From the NCBI GenBank assembly GCA_018662005.1, contig JABJHA010000022.1:57447-121446 (forward strand): 64,000 bases of DNA. Reading direction: 5' to 3'. Below are positions 1-8,928 of this stretch, one piece after another; position 1 is the stretch's first letter; every line of letters begins with the position of its first letter. The stretch is from Rhodospirillaceae bacterium (GTDB taxonomy: Bacteria > Pseudomonadota > Alphaproteobacteria > Rhodospirillales > JABHCV01). The notes below the pieces were generated by a model. The model was not told the origin of the DNA. It did not search any database and was given only the letters and a program-made list of their open reading frames with translations. A program made the position numbers and the translations under genes.

Positions 1-840
1 GATACCAAAAGCAAGCAGGCAGGAAGCCACAAAGCGTCGGATCATGCTTCCTTCCCGAAACATCAGGCCACCTAAAATGACGCTGATGGGGATAGAGGCC
101 TGGCGGATTGACGTCACCGCCGCCACATCGCCGCCCATGCCGTAGGCCGTTAAGATCAAAATATAGGAAAGGTAGCAAATACAGCCGATACCGATAAACT
201 GGACAGGGTTTCTTGCCCACTGAAACAGTTCGCTATAACCGGTTCCCGGCGTGTTGAATAATCGAAACAGGATCAGGTAGCAAGGCAGGCTAAAAACCTC
301 GATCCAGAAAAACAACACCGGCGCTTCAACACTTTGCATGGCCCGTGAATCGACAATTGAATAAATACCGGTTCCAATCATCGCCAAAACCGCAAACATC
401 AAGGTTCTGGGATCATCCAGCAAATGTGAACCACGCCGGTATTGCAGAGCGAATGCGCCAATGAGCACACACGCGATCCCGGCCAGCAAGGTCCAGGAAT
501 AACTTTGGTCAAGAAACAAGACGCCGATGGTGACAATAACCAACGGCGAGGAACGGACAATCGGGTAATAACTGGATAGGTCGCCACGGCGAAGGGTGAT
601 GGTCAACGACGAACCATATAAAAGTTGCCCCATCACCGATATAGCGATCAACGGCCACACCTTGGCGGCACTTGTCAGGTCATACCCCTGCACCATGGCA
701 TGAAGGAACGACAAGGTCATCAACATGAAAACCAGGCCAATGTAGGCACCGTCGGCCCGTTGTTGGCGTTTGATCAGCGCATTCCATAACGGATGCAGGG
801 CAGCCGAAACAAGCACCATCATCGTAATCGTCAGATCCAC
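1..840 (-). CDS. EamA/DMT-family membrane transporter (C-terminus beyond the window)
   Basis: Reading the minus strand from a GTG at 840 gives an open frame to base 1, with successive hydrophobic segments separated by short charged loops. This is the pattern of drug/metabolite (EamA, 10-TM) exporters. The N-terminus begins VDLTITMMVLVSAALHPLWNA, and a H-P-x-W-N motif in the first helix is typical of the family. The GTG shares its first base with the TAG stop of the upstream HAD gene (TAGTG), which implies translational coupling. Substrate unknown. The C-terminal end lies outside the window, so total length cannot be given. Confidence 0.75.
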   Translation of the reverse strand, partial: MDLTITMMVLVSAALHPLWNALIKRQQRADGAYIGLVFMLMTLSFLHAMVQGYDLTSAAKVWPLIAISVMGQLLYGSSLTITLRRGDLSSYYPIVRSSPLVIVTIGVLFLDQSYSWTLLAGIACVLIGAFALQYRRGSHLLDDPRTLMFAVLAMIGTGIYSIVDSRAMQSVEAPVLFFWIEVFSLPCYLILFRLFNTPGTGYSELFQWARNPVQFIGIGCICYLSYILILTAYGMGGDVAAVTSIRQASIPISVILGGLMFREGSMIRRFVASCLLAFGI

Positions 841-1568
841 TAATCAAAATCCAGAAGTGAAAACTCTTCAATGCCGCTAATGATGACGTCGGCAAAGGGT
901 GCCAGTTCGTCGTGGGTGCCATTGCCGCTTAGCACACCGACCACGAAACCCGCATCGGCGGCGCGGCCCATTTCAAGATCGCAGTGATTGTCACCAACCA
1001 CCATAACCGACCCCGGCTCCAGATCATGGGCGTCACAAAACGCCAGGATCATACCCGGCGCAGGCTTGCCGCCATGGCCACTGTCGTAACCGGCGACAAA
1101 CGAGAAAAAGGGATCGATGTTGGCGGTTTTCAGGAATTCCTTTGCGCTGCCTTCACCGTCATTGGTGCCAAGACCCAGGACGATGTCTTTTTCTGAAAGC
1201 TCAAAAATCAATTCATACAAACCCGGAAATGGTGCGGAGGAGATGGCGGTTTGTTCAGCAAAAATCCCGTCAAGCAACGACGTCAACTGGGCAGCTGAAT
1301 GATCAGCGCCAAGCGCAATCCATGCTTCGGCAATCTGGTCGGTTGTCGCCGACGCCAGCAAGGAGCCATGGGCAAAATCATCTGTTTGCTCATCCAGGCC
1401 GGTCGACACCATCATGTGCCGGGCCTTGGCTTCGTCACCACCGGCGGCGAACAGTGCGCCGGCCTGATAGGCAGGAAGCCAGGTCGGGGTGAAATCAAGC
1501 AACGTTCCGTCCTTGTCGAACAGAATACCACGCACCGGCTGGCGGGCTTTAACGTTGTGATGATTCAT
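840..1568 (-). CDS. HAD-superfamily hydrolase, phosphoglycolate phosphatase-like
   Basis: A 242-residue protein. HAD motif I is FDKDGTLLDF, with nucleophile Asp18 and general acid/base Asp20. Motif II is the LGLGTND region and motif IV is the VMVVGDNHCDLEMGRAADAG stretch (GDxxxD). The alpha-helical cap between motifs I and II is of the PGP/beta-phosphoglucomutase type. It probably dephosphorylates a small organic phosphate in the cytosol; the substrate cannot be read from sequence. The start overlaps the end of the GMC oxidoreductase gene by 20 bases and the stop is shared with the transporter gene, so it belongs to the long minus-strand operon. Confidence 0.85.
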   Translation of the reverse strand: MNHHNVKARQPVRGILFDKDGTLLDFTPTWLPAYQAGALFAAGGDEAKARHMMVSTGLDEQTDDFAHGSLLASATTDQIAEAWIALGADHSAAQLTSLLDGIFAEQTAISSAPFPGLYELIFELSEKDIVLGLGTNDGEGSAKEFLKTANIDPFFSFVAGYDSGHGGKPAPGMILAFCDAHDLEPGSVMVVGDNHCDLEMGRAADAGFVVGVLSGNGTHDELAPFADVIISGIEEFSLLDFD

Positions 1569-3219
1569 AATTGTCAGCCTTGAAGAACGGGGCCTTTGAT
1601 TTAGCCAATGCAGGATGCTCCAGAATCATATCGGCGGCTTTTTCGGCGATCATGATGGTTGGCGCATTGAGATTACCGGTGGTGATTGTCGGCATAATTG
1701 ATGAGTCAACCACACGCAAGCCTTCAACGCCGTGAACTTTTGTTTGCGGATCAACGACAGCGTCTGTGCCAACACCCATACGGCATGTGCCGCAAGGATG
1801 GTAGGCGCTCTGCACCGTCTCGCGAACAAAGGCGTCGATTTGATCATCACTTTGAACATCGTCCCCCGGGGCAAGTTCCTTGCCTCTGTAGGGATCGAAG
1901 GACTTTTGCGTAAAAATCTCTCTGGTCAGACGCACACTTTGCCGCATTTCCTGCCAATCTTCTTCTTGGGACATGTAATTGAAAAGAATCTTCGGATCAT
2001 CGTACACCTCAGACGACGTCAACCACACACGGCCACGACTTTTCGATCGCATCGGCCCAACGTGGGCCTGGAAGCCGTGCCCCTCGGCGACCGAATTACC
2101 ATCATATGACATGGCGGCTGGCAGGAAGTGATATTGAATATCAGGCCAGGCAATCCCCTCCCTGCTGCGAATAAAAGCACCGGATTCAAAATGGTTTGTG
2201 GCGCCCAGGCCGCCACGGGTCAAAATCCAGCGAATGCCGATCATCGCCTTGGCCATGGGATTGAGTGAACTATAAAGACTGATCGGCTGTGTGCATTCTT
2301 GTTGCACGTATAGTTCCAGATGATCTTGCAAGTTTTTGCCGACACCGGGAAGATGGTGAACAACGTCAATGCCGATATCCGACAGTTCCTTTTGATCCCC
2401 AACGCCTGAAAGCATCAACAGTTGCGGCGAGGCAATTGGCCCACCCGACAAGATCACGTCACGGCGCACATTGACCCGGTATACGTTGCTGCCTTGCTTG
2501 TACTCAACACCGACTGCGCGGCCGTCTTCAAACAGGATACGTGACACGATGGTGCCAGCGCTGACATGAAGGTTATGCCTGGAAATCGCCGGTTTCAGAT
2601 ATGCGTTGGAGGTACTGCTGCGCACCCCTTTACGTACCGTCATATCCATCGGGCCGAAGCCTTCTTGCTGGAAACCATTAGGATCTTCGGTGCGGCTGTA
2701 ACCTGCCTCCACCCCGGCGTCCACGAACGCCTGATAGAGTGGGTTTTTCAGGTGACCCGTCGTCGTGTGAAGCGGCCCTGAATTTCCCCGGTAAGCATTT
2801 TCACCACGATTGCTGGTTTCAGATTTTTGAAAGTAAGGCAACACATCGGCATAGGACCATCCGTCAGCGCCATCTGCTGCCCAACCGTCATAATCCAGGG
2901 CATTGCCCCTGACATAGACCATGCCATTTATTGAGGATGATCCTCCCAAAACCTTGCCGCGCGGACAATGCAATCGTCGTCCGCCCAGATGAGGCTCCGG
3001 CTCGCTATGGAATCCCCAGTTATATTTTTCCGTATTCATGGGGATCGAAAGGGCCGTCGGCATCTGGATGAAGATGGAACGGTCGCCACCGCCGGCTTCC
3101 AGCAAAAGCACTCTGTTTTCAGGTTCTTTACTTAACCGATTAGCAAGGACGCAACCGGCGGAACCGGCACCAACGATGACGAAATCAAATGTTTCTGAAG
3201 TCTTTTTCCATTCCGTCAT
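1549..3219 (-). CDS. GMC-family FAD oxidoreductase (choline/alcohol dehydrogenase-like)
   Basis: A 556-residue flavoprotein of the glucose-methanol-choline family. The N-terminal dinucleotide motif GAGSAGCVLANRLS lies near residues 17-30. The GMC signature region GKVLGGSSSINGMVYVRG follows, and the C-terminal catalytic segment has the AYHPCGTCRMG motif and a TGNLNAPTIMIAEKAADMI FAD-contacting end. Length is normal for choline dehydrogenase-like enzymes. It oxidises an alcohol to an aldehyde or ketone with FAD. BetA itself is unlikely because no betB or betI neighbours it. A 60-base gap with a 9-bp inverted repeat separates it from the MocA-like gene upstream, so it may have its own promoter. 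It overlaps the HAD gene by 20 bases. Confidence 0.85.
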   Translation of the reverse strand: MTEWKKTSETFDFVIVGAGSAGCVLANRLSKEPENRVLLLEAGGGDRSIFIQMPTALSIPMNTEKYNWGFHSEPEPHLGGRRLHCPRGKVLGGSSSINGMVYVRGNALDYDGWAADGADGWSYADVLPYFQKSETSNRGENAYRGNSGPLHTTTGHLKNPLYQAFVDAGVEAGYSRTEDPNGFQQEGFGPMDMTVRKGVRSSTSNAYLKPAISRHNLHVSAGTIVSRILFEDGRAVGVEYKQGSNVYRVNVRRDVILSGGPIASPQLLMLSGVGDQKELSDIGIDVVHHLPGVGKNLQDHLELYVQQECTQPISLYSSLNPMAKAMIGIRWILTRGGLGATNHFESGAFIRSREGIAWPDIQYHFLPAAMSYDGNSVAEGHGFQAHVGPMRSKSRGRVWLTSSEVYDDPKILFNYMSQEEDWQEMRQSVRLTREIFTQKSFDPYRGKELAPGDDVQSDDQIDAFVRETVQSAYHPCGTCRMGVGTDAVVDPQTKVHGVEGLRVVDSSIMPTITTGNLNAPTIMIAEKAADMILEHPALAKSKAPFFKADNYESSQR

Positions 3220-3235
3220 CTTGTCATCCTAAATA

Positions 3236-3275
3236 ACCGTCAATCTTCTAGATGCTTTTCAACCGTATTGACGGT
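3236..3275. repeat. 9-bp inverted repeat between the mocA-like and GMC genes
   Basis: The arms ACCGTCAAT (3236-3244) and ATTGACGGT (3267-3275) are perfect inverted copies separated by 22 bases. They fill most of the 60-base gap upstream of the GMC oxidoreductase. The spacing suits either an operator with half-sites about three helical turns apart or a weak stem. There is no T-run on the minus strand, so it is not a good intrinsic terminator. Confidence 0.4.
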
Positions 3276-3279
3276 CCAA

Positions 3280-3861
3280 TCAAGTTATATCGTCAGGGCT
3301 ATCAAAATCCCTCAGAACACCTTCATCTGTGCAGCTGACTTCGTACACCTGATCTTTAAATGTTGTCATCAAATCCCTGGCGCCCCTGTCCCCGGATAAT
3401 TGCAGAATATCGGAAAAACAAGAGCGCGGCCAGAGTACCGGATTGCCCCTGCGCCCCTGACAAACCGGCACGCAAATCATGCGGCCCCGAGCGTCCACAA
3501 AGGCATCAATCAGGGCGTTAAGGGTATCAGCATGGAGCATCGGCATATCGGCAAGTAAAATGGCCGCACCGGCTGTCTGTTCATCAAGTGCTGTGATGCC
3601 CGCTACGAGAGATGTCGATAATCCATCTTCAAAATACCGATTGTGAACGATTTTGACATCGATCCCCTCAAGGGCATTTGAAATGGCGTCGTTATCATAA
3701 CCTGTTACAACAATTGTTCGCCCTGCCCTGCTCGCAACTGCTGTCTGGGCAACGTGGCAAATCACTGGTTGACCACGCCACTCCATAAGCAGTTTATTAA
3801 CCGCCCCCATCCTGCGTGAGGTGCCACCCGCCAGAATAATGGCGGTGACAGGGCTACTCAT
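3280..3861 (-). CDS. MocA-like molybdenum cofactor cytidylyltransferase (NTP transferase)
   Basis: The start at 3861 gives a protein of 193 residues opening MSSPVTAIILAGGTSRRMG, the nucleotide-binding signature of MobA/MocA transferases. The NKLL segment just after it is more typical of MocA (CTP:molybdopterin cytidylyltransferase) than of MobA. A longer frame from 3966 runs far into xdhC and lacks family similarity, so the inner ATG was chosen; it overlaps the xdhC stop by 8 bases. MocA makes molybdopterin cytosine dinucleotide for xanthine-oxidase-family enzymes. Coupling to xdhC supports that role. No such enzyme lies in the window. Confidence 0.8.
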   Translation of the reverse strand: MSSPVTAIILAGGTSRRMGAVNKLLMEWRGQPVICHVAQTAVASRAGRTIVVTGYDNDAISNALEGIDVKIVHNRYFEDGLSTSLVAGITALDEQTAGAAILLADMPMLHADTLNALIDAFVDARGRMICVPVCQGRRGNPVLWPRSCFSDILQLSGDRGARDLMTTFKDQVYEVSCTDEGVLRDFDSPDDIT

Positions 3862-4834
3862 GTTTACCGTTACCGACGGCGATGATTTCAGCCAGGATCG
3901 AAACGGCAATTTCTCCGGGTGACTTTCCACCAATATCCAGCCCGACAGGACCGTGCAGACGTTCAAAATCTACCTCGGCAAACCCTTGCGAGCGCAATCT
4001 TTGCAGTCTTGCCGCGTGGGTTTTCCTGCTGCCAAGGCAGCCAATGTAGTAAGCGTCTGACTTCAATGCCGCCACCAACACCGGATCATCAAGCAAGGGA
4101 TCGTGAGCCAGGGCGACGACGGCTGCCCAGTTATCAAGGGCGATGTGATCAACAGCCATTGCCGGGCGGTCGGTGATGATGGTGACGCCGGGCAGACGTT
4201 CCGGTGTCGCGAATTTAGGCCGTGGATCAATAACCGAAACATGAAAGCCGATAGCTGCGGCCATGGGGGCCAGGGTCTGTGCTATATGAACGGCCCCGAC
4301 GATGACAAGGTTTCGGGGTCGTGCGTAAACTTTCACAAACTTGCTGCCAATCGAACCACTGGTTCCGTGCTTAAGAAGAAGACGGGCATCTGAAAGTTTT
4401 TGATCGTCAAGATCACCCTCAAGGTTATCGTGATCAAGCAGTGCCGTCTTCCCGCTTTGTGTATCGACAACGCGGGCAATGGGTTGGCTGTCTCGTAGTT
4501 TTTCCAGCATTGCCCGCTCCGGGCAGCGCTCGACAAAAACTTTTATGTCGCCACCGCAAGCAAGTCGCACTTCACGCGCCATCTCATCGCTGACACCGTA
4601 CTCAAGATTAAGCACACCGCCATCGGCAATGATGTCAATGGCTTCGGAAACAACGAAACTTTCGATACAACCGCCTGAAACAGAACCGGCAAAATCGCCT
4701 TTGTCATTGATGATTAACTGCGCGCCAACCGGGCGCGGTGATGATCCCCAGGTACTGACGACTGTTGCCATGGCAAGGGTATGCCCCTGCTCTAACCAGT
4801 CGAGGGCTTGCTGAAGAATTTCGGAATTCATCAA
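3854..4834 (-). CDS. xdhC: XdhC/CoxI-family molybdenum cofactor insertion protein
   Basis: A 326-residue protein with the two XdhC parts. The N-terminal XdhC_CoxI domain contains MATVVSTWGSSPRPVGA and the GSVSGGCIE motif. The C-terminal Rossmann domain (from about residue 170, NLVIVGAVHIAQTLAPMA) ends in YIGCLGSRKTHAARL and GLDIGGKSPGEIAVSI. The family binds the cytosine-dinucleotide form of molybdenum cofactor, promotes its sulfuration and delivers it to xanthine dehydrogenase/CO dehydrogenase-type enzymes. It is coupled to the mocA-like gene downstream and sits 6 bases after the ggt stop. The start is one of two adjacent Met codons. Confidence 0.88.
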   Translation of the reverse strand: MMNSEILQQALDWLEQGHTLAMATVVSTWGSSPRPVGAQLIINDKGDFAGSVSGGCIESFVVSEAIDIIADGGVLNLEYGVSDEMAREVRLACGGDIKVFVERCPERAMLEKLRDSQPIARVVDTQSGKTALLDHDNLEGDLDDQKLSDARLLLKHGTSGSIGSKFVKVYARPRNLVIVGAVHIAQTLAPMAAAIGFHVSVIDPRPKFATPERLPGVTIITDRPAMAVDHIALDNWAAVVALAHDPLLDDPVLVAALKSDAYYIGCLGSRKTHAARLQRLRSQGFAEVDFERLHGPVGLDIGGKSPGEIAVSILAEIIAVGNGKHE

Positions 4835-4840
4835 GGTGTC

Positions 4841-6415
4841 TTACCTTCCAATAGCGAAACCGTCTTTGCGGGGGTCCGAAGCGCCGATCAGGACACCGCG
4901 CTTGCGGTCAATCCAGACCACCTGCCCACCACCGAAGGGGCTTGGCGGGCGGATCACCTGATGCCCCCTGGCGGTCATTTCGACAACCATGGCTTCATCG
5001 TATCCGGCCTCAAGACCCAACGGCCCACCGTATGCGAAACTGCGGGGCTGATCGAGTGCTTCCTGAAGATCCATGCCCCTGTCCAAAACCCGGCTAATAA
5101 AATTGGCATGGCCGGTCGCCTGGTATTGCCCCCCCATAACGCCAAAGGGGGCGACCACTTTATCGTCTTTCATAACCATGCCGGGGATGATCGTGTGAAG
5201 GGGCCTTTTTCCGGGCATCAGTTCGTTGAAGTGCCCTTCTTCAAGACTGAAACCGGTCCCCCGGCTGTGCAGCAATGCGCCACTTCCTTTAGCAAACAGG
5301 GTGGAACCAAAGAAATTGAATAATGAGTTGATAAAAGAGATCGCATTGCCGTCCTTATCAACAACGCAAAGATAGATCGTGTCCTTGTGTTCAACTTCCT
5401 TATACGGCGTATGGGGTTGGGATTGGTTCATGTCAATGTCGACGGCAATCTGGCGGGCCGTACCTTGCGATAAAAGCATATCGATGGGGACAGCTGCCTT
5501 GGCCGGGTCGGCCAGATAAAAATCCCTGTGTCCGTAAGCTAATTTGGTCGCCTCCGCCAACAGATGAACGTGATCGGCTTCCGAGTAGTCTCCATTAAAT
5601 TGCTCAAGGATGTTGAGGATCATAAGAGCGATGATGCCTTGCCCATTGGGGGGGCATTCAAAAATTTCGTGGGATTTGTAGGTTGTGCTGATGGGATCGA
5701 CATAGTCGCTGGTTTGGTTTGCGAAATCATCAAGGGTGTGGGTTCCGCCAAGGTTGTTTAGCAAACCGACAATTTCCTCGGCCACTTCGCCTTCATAAAA
5801 AGCGCTGCGGCCTTCCTTGGCGATACGTCCCAAAGTTTTGCCAAGGGCCGGATTGGCAAAACGATCACCAGCCTTGAAAGGTTCGCCATCATTCAGGAAG
5901 ACACCACGGGCCGAGGCGCTGTCCGACAACTTCTCATGGCAGCTTTGCCAGTCATAAGCAACACGGGGCGTGATGATGCTACCATTTTCGGCCAAAGTGA
6001 TCGCCGGGGCCAGCAATTGTTCAAGCGGTAACGTTCCGTAATCCCCGTGCAAACGACACCAGGCGTCAACGGCTCCCGGAACGGTCATGGCGTGGGCATT
6101 CGTATCAGCAATTTCACTGACGCCCTGATCGCGTAGAGATGCCGCACTGGCGCCTTGCGCAGAACGCCCCGAACCATTTAGGGCCACCACACCACCGCCC
6201 GCAGGGGCATAAAGTACGAAACAGTCACCACCAATACCGGTCATGTGGGGTTCGGCCACGCACAGGACGGTGTTGGCGGCCAGTGCCGCATCGACGGCGT
6301 TGCCACCGGCTTCCAGAATTGAATAGGCCGCCGCCGAAGCCGCCGGGTGGGAGGTAGCCGCCATGTGGGTGTCACCGTAGACGGCGGAACGACCTGGGTT
6401 TTGAAAGGCTGTCAT
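4841..6415 (-). CDS. ggt: gamma-glutamyltransferase family protein, apparently cytosolic
   Basis: A 524-residue Ntn-hydrolase proenzyme. The predicted autocleavage and nucleophile Thr346 lies in KDTIYLCVVDKDGNAISF, matching the T-x-x-x-x-V-V-D pattern at the start of GGT small subunits. Upstream GGT features include AGGNAVDAALAA and HMTGIGGDCF. It begins MTAFQNPGRSAVYGDTH with no signal peptide, unlike periplasmic E. coli GGT, so it probably acts in the cytoplasm, as YwrD-like members are thought to. It would hydrolyse or transfer gamma-glutamyl groups, or open related amides. It overlaps the DUF6285 gene by ATGA and precedes xdhC by 6 bases, an unusual partnership. Confidence 0.85.
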   Translation of the reverse strand: MTAFQNPGRSAVYGDTHMAATSHPAASAAAYSILEAGGNAVDAALAANTVLCVAEPHMTGIGGDCFVLYAPAGGGVVALNGSGRSAQGASAASLRDQGVSEIADTNAHAMTVPGAVDAWCRLHGDYGTLPLEQLLAPAITLAENGSIITPRVAYDWQSCHEKLSDSASARGVFLNDGEPFKAGDRFANPALGKTLGRIAKEGRSAFYEGEVAEEIVGLLNNLGGTHTLDDFANQTSDYVDPISTTYKSHEIFECPPNGQGIIALMILNILEQFNGDYSEADHVHLLAEATKLAYGHRDFYLADPAKAAVPIDMLLSQGTARQIAVDIDMNQSQPHTPYKEVEHKDTIYLCVVDKDGNAISFINSLFNFFGSTLFAKGSGALLHSRGTGFSLEEGHFNELMPGKRPLHTIIPGMVMKDDKVVAPFGVMGGQYQATGHANFISRVLDRGMDLQEALDQPRSFAYGGPLGLEAGYDEAMVVEMTARGHQVIRPPSPFGGGQVVWIDRKRGVLIGASDPRKDGFAIGR

Positions 6416-6699
6416 TTATCAAGGTATCCCGGATTGCTGATCAGAACGTTCTGTCGCGCCTGATCACATAATAGCTGATAGACGGAATCGTAGCGTGTTG
6501 AATTTAAGCCAACGTTTCCGGCGCGAATATCCCGGGCCAAGCCGCGGGTTTCCTCAATATCTTCATCTTCCGTTCGTTCATTTTGCCGGGCGACGATGGC
6601 CAAGGCGTTGGCGATCATCAATGTGGTGTATTTATCATTTGCCCCATCGCCCTGCTGAGCGCGCCGGGCCAATTCAAGAAGTTTACCGCTGTCCTTCAT
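6412..6699 (-). CDS. DUF6285-like small protein, candidate LvaB-type partner of the kinase
   Basis: A 95-residue soluble protein starting MKDSGKLLELARRAQQ. It is mostly helical and charged (YTTLMIANALAIVARQNERTEDEDIEE), with no membrane segment or metal motif. I recognise it as the small DUF6285-type protein normally found beside APH-like kinases and ACAD10/11-like dehydrogenases. In Pseudomonas putida the equivalent neighbour, LvaB, is needed for kinase LvaA to phosphorylate 4-hydroxyacyl-CoA. Assigning this gene the LvaB role is inference from position and size. It has 4-base ATGA overlaps with the kinase gene upstream and with ggt downstream. Confidence 0.7.
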   Translation of the reverse strand: MKDSGKLLELARRAQQGDGANDKYTTLMIANALAIVARQNERTEDEDIEETRGLARDIRAGNVGLNSTRYDSVYQLLCDQARQNVLISNPGYLDK

Positions 6700-7706
6700 G
6701 TCCCATTCCCCGTCATGCGCATGATTTCCAATTCAAGTTCCGGTAAAACATGGGCGGTCAGCGCCGCCTCCAGGTTTTCCTCACCGTCTATGAAAAATCG
6801 ATTGCCTTGTTGAACGGCGATAATAGCCCAGCGCACATGGGCCATGACTTCCCAATATGTAACCGCGCTCTCGTCGATGGTTCTGCCACTTGCCGCTTCA
6901 TAGGCGCTGTAGAAATCCGACCTGTCGCCAATACCCCCTGCTTCGTTGGTTGTCGCACCAAAGCGCCAGCACTTGGCGCAAAACCAGCCAATATCGGCCA
7001 TTGGATCGCCCCAGGCAGCGAATTCCCAATCAAGAATTCCACTTAAATCTCCATCATGGACCATATAGTTACCGGTACGAAAATCCCGGTGATTGAGAAC
7101 AATTTCCGTGTTTGCAGGGGCGTTGCGCTGCAGCCAACTCAATCCCCATTCAAGAACAGGGTATGGAGCCGAGAATTCATCCAGCCAACCGCGATATTGG
7201 ACAATATCACGAAGGGCCGGGGCGTCATCCGGAACCTTTAGGAAGGACAGCTCATCACTGGGCGGGGTGATCATGTGAATCGTTGCCAGTTGCTGCCCCA
7301 ACTGTTTAAGAAGATCAGCACCAAGGGATTGATCCCTGACCAGTTTATGACCCGCCGCGAAGCCTCCAACCCGACGCATCATAAAAAAATTTCGTCCCAG
7401 CACATCCATATCATCGCATACCCACAAGGGTTCGGGAACGCAGACCCCGGCTTCAAAAGCTGTTTTCAATAGAGCATATTCTTGCGACCTGTTCAGGCTG
7501 GCCGAGACAATGGAAGGTGCATCGGTCCTGAGCACCAGTTTCTGCATCCCTGCGAGAGACCCAGAGGAAAACGTCACGGACAAAGCCCAGTTTTCCTGAA
7601 TAGCGCCGCCGGAAAGTTTTTCAATATCAAATAAACTAACGCTGTTCGCACCAGAAACTTGTGCCAGCCAAGGTTCCAGCCTTGATTGAATTTCATCAGG
7701 ACGCAC
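6696..7706 (-). CDS. APH-type kinase, LvaA/ACAD10-11 N-domain-like (putative 4-hydroxyacyl-CoA kinase)
   Basis: An aminoglycoside-phosphotransferase-fold protein of 336 residues from a GTG at 7706, five bases after the acyl-CoA dehydrogenase stop. The longer frame from 7832 overlaps that gene by about 120 bases and adds no family sequence, so it was rejected. The catalytic loop LNHRDFRTGN (Asp near 206) and the metal-binding GILDWEFAAWGDP (Asp near 225) are intact. The N-lobe has GGAIQENWAL and a VLRTD segment with the likely ATP-binding lysine position. Beside an ACAD with Asp in place of catalytic Glu, it probably phosphorylates the 4-hydroxyl of an acyl-CoA rather than an antibiotic. Confidence 0.82.
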   Translation of the reverse strand: MRPDEIQSRLEPWLAQVSGANSVSLFDIEKLSGGAIQENWALSVTFSSGSLAGMQKLVLRTDAPSIVSASLNRSQEYALLKTAFEAGVCVPEPLWVCDDMDVLGRNFFMMRRVGGFAAGHKLVRDQSLGADLLKQLGQQLATIHMITPPSDELSFLKVPDDAPALRDIVQYRGWLDEFSAPYPVLEWGLSWLQRNAPANTEIVLNHRDFRTGNYMVHDGDLSGILDWEFAAWGDPMADIGWFCAKCWRFGATTNEAGGIGDRSDFYSAYEAASGRTIDESAVTYWEVMAHVRWAIIAVQQGNRFFIDGEENLEAALTAHVLPELELEIMRMTGNGT

Positions 7707-7711
7707 GAAAT

Positions 7712-8914
7712 TCAGACTCCCCAGGACCAGAAGTCGATGCCTTCTGCCTTGTGTTGACGCGATAACACCATCTTGTGAATTTCCGAAGCGCCGTCCACAA
7801 GCCGCGCCTGTCTGGCGTAACGATACATCCACTCAAGCAGGGTATCCTTGGAATAGCCATGGGCACCACAAAGCTGGATCGCGGTATCGATGGCTTTGTG
7901 CAGGGTATCGGCGACTTGCACCTTGGCCATTGAGATTTCCTTTTTGGCGAAGTCGCCCTGATCAATCATCCAGGCCGCGTGCATGGTCAACATGCGACCG
8001 ATCTGGATATCCATGGCGGCTTCACCCATCATCCACTGAACACCTTCATGCTCGTCCAGCTTGATGCCGAAACTTTCACGCTTGGCGGTGTACTCAGCGG
8101 CGATTTCCAGGGCTCGTTTGGCCTGTCCCAACCAACGCATACAGTGGGTCAGGCGCGCCGGGCCAAGCCGGATTTGCGTGACTTTCAGGCCATCCCCAAC
8201 TTCCAGCAGGCGCTGATCATCGGGAATTTCAAGGCCGTCATAAATGACTTCGCAATGCCCGCCGTGTTCCTGAGGCCCCATGATCGGAATGCGCCGTTCG
8301 ATATGCCAGCCCGGATCATCGGCGTGATGGATGAAAGCCGTCAGGCCCTTGCGCGGATCGTCAGAGGTTTTGGCGATGACGATCAGGTGCTTTGCCCCTT
8401 CGGCGCCGGTAATGAAATGCTTACGCCCGCGGATTACCCATTTATCGCCCTTCTTTTCGGCGGTCGTCAGCATCATTGAAGGATCAGAACCACCCCCTGG
8501 GTGAGGTTCGGTCATGGCGAAGGCCGAACGGGCTTCTCCGTCGACAAGCGGCTGTAGCCATTTTTGTTTCATGTCCTCGTTAGGCAACACCTTTTCCAGC
8601 ACCATCATGGTGCCATCATCCGGGGCCATGGAATTAAAGGCCAGTGGGCCGAATGGCGAGCGCGACATTTCCTCATAACAAGCGGCCATGCCAACGAGGC
8701 CCAATTCCTGACCACCCCGGGCTTTTGGCATTTGCAAACACCACAGTCCTTGTGCGCGGGCCTTTTCCCGAAGCACCCTGACCGGCCCCTCAAGCAGCAT
8801 TTCGTGCTCATCGAAATTTTCAGAATCACCCTCAAGCGGTATCACGTGGGTTGCAACAAAGTCGCGAATGCGAATACGGAAGTCCTCAATCTCGGGTGAC
8901 AGGCTGAAATCCAT
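7712..8914 (-). CDS. Acyl-CoA dehydrogenase of the ACAD10/11 (LvaC) type
   Basis: A 400-residue, full-length acyl-CoA dehydrogenase. FAD-contacting AFAMTEPHPGGGSDPS, the middle beta-domain KHFITGAEGAKHLIV and the C-terminal QLCGAHGYSKDTLLEWMYRYARQ region are all present. Where medium-chain enzymes carry the catalytic YEGT glutamate, this protein has VDGASEIH with Asp374. That matches the ADGPDEVH form of ACAD10/11 as I recall it. This branch acts with a kinase to remove a phosphate from 4-phosphoacyl-CoA, giving an enoyl-CoA. It sits between an SDR (14-base gap) and the kinase (5-base gap). Confidence 0.85.
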   Translation of the reverse strand: MDFSLSPEIEDFRIRIRDFVATHVIPLEGDSENFDEHEMLLEGPVRVLREKARAQGLWCLQMPKARGGQELGLVGMAACYEEMSRSPFGPLAFNSMAPDDGTMMVLEKVLPNEDMKQKWLQPLVDGEARSAFAMTEPHPGGGSDPSMMLTTAEKKGDKWVIRGRKHFITGAEGAKHLIVIAKTSDDPRKGLTAFIHHADDPGWHIERRIPIMGPQEHGGHCEVIYDGLEIPDDQRLLEVGDGLKVTQIRLGPARLTHCMRWLGQAKRALEIAAEYTAKRESFGIKLDEHEGVQWMMGEAAMDIQIGRMLTMHAAWMIDQGDFAKKEISMAKVQVADTLHKAIDTAIQLCGAHGYSKDTLLEWMYRYARQARLVDGASEIHKMVLSRQHKAEGIDFWSWGV

Positions 8915-8928
8915 GATCTGTGTTTCCT

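Noticed and set aside
6696..7706. Aminoglycoside resistance gene
   Set aside because: The fold is shared, but the operon with acyl-CoA dehydrogenase and DUF6285 points to acyl-CoA metabolism, not resistance.
7706..7832. Longer reading frame for the APH-type kinase
   Set aside because: It would overlap the acyl-CoA dehydrogenase by about 120 bases and translates to atypical sequence; GTG at 7706 fits the operon spacing.
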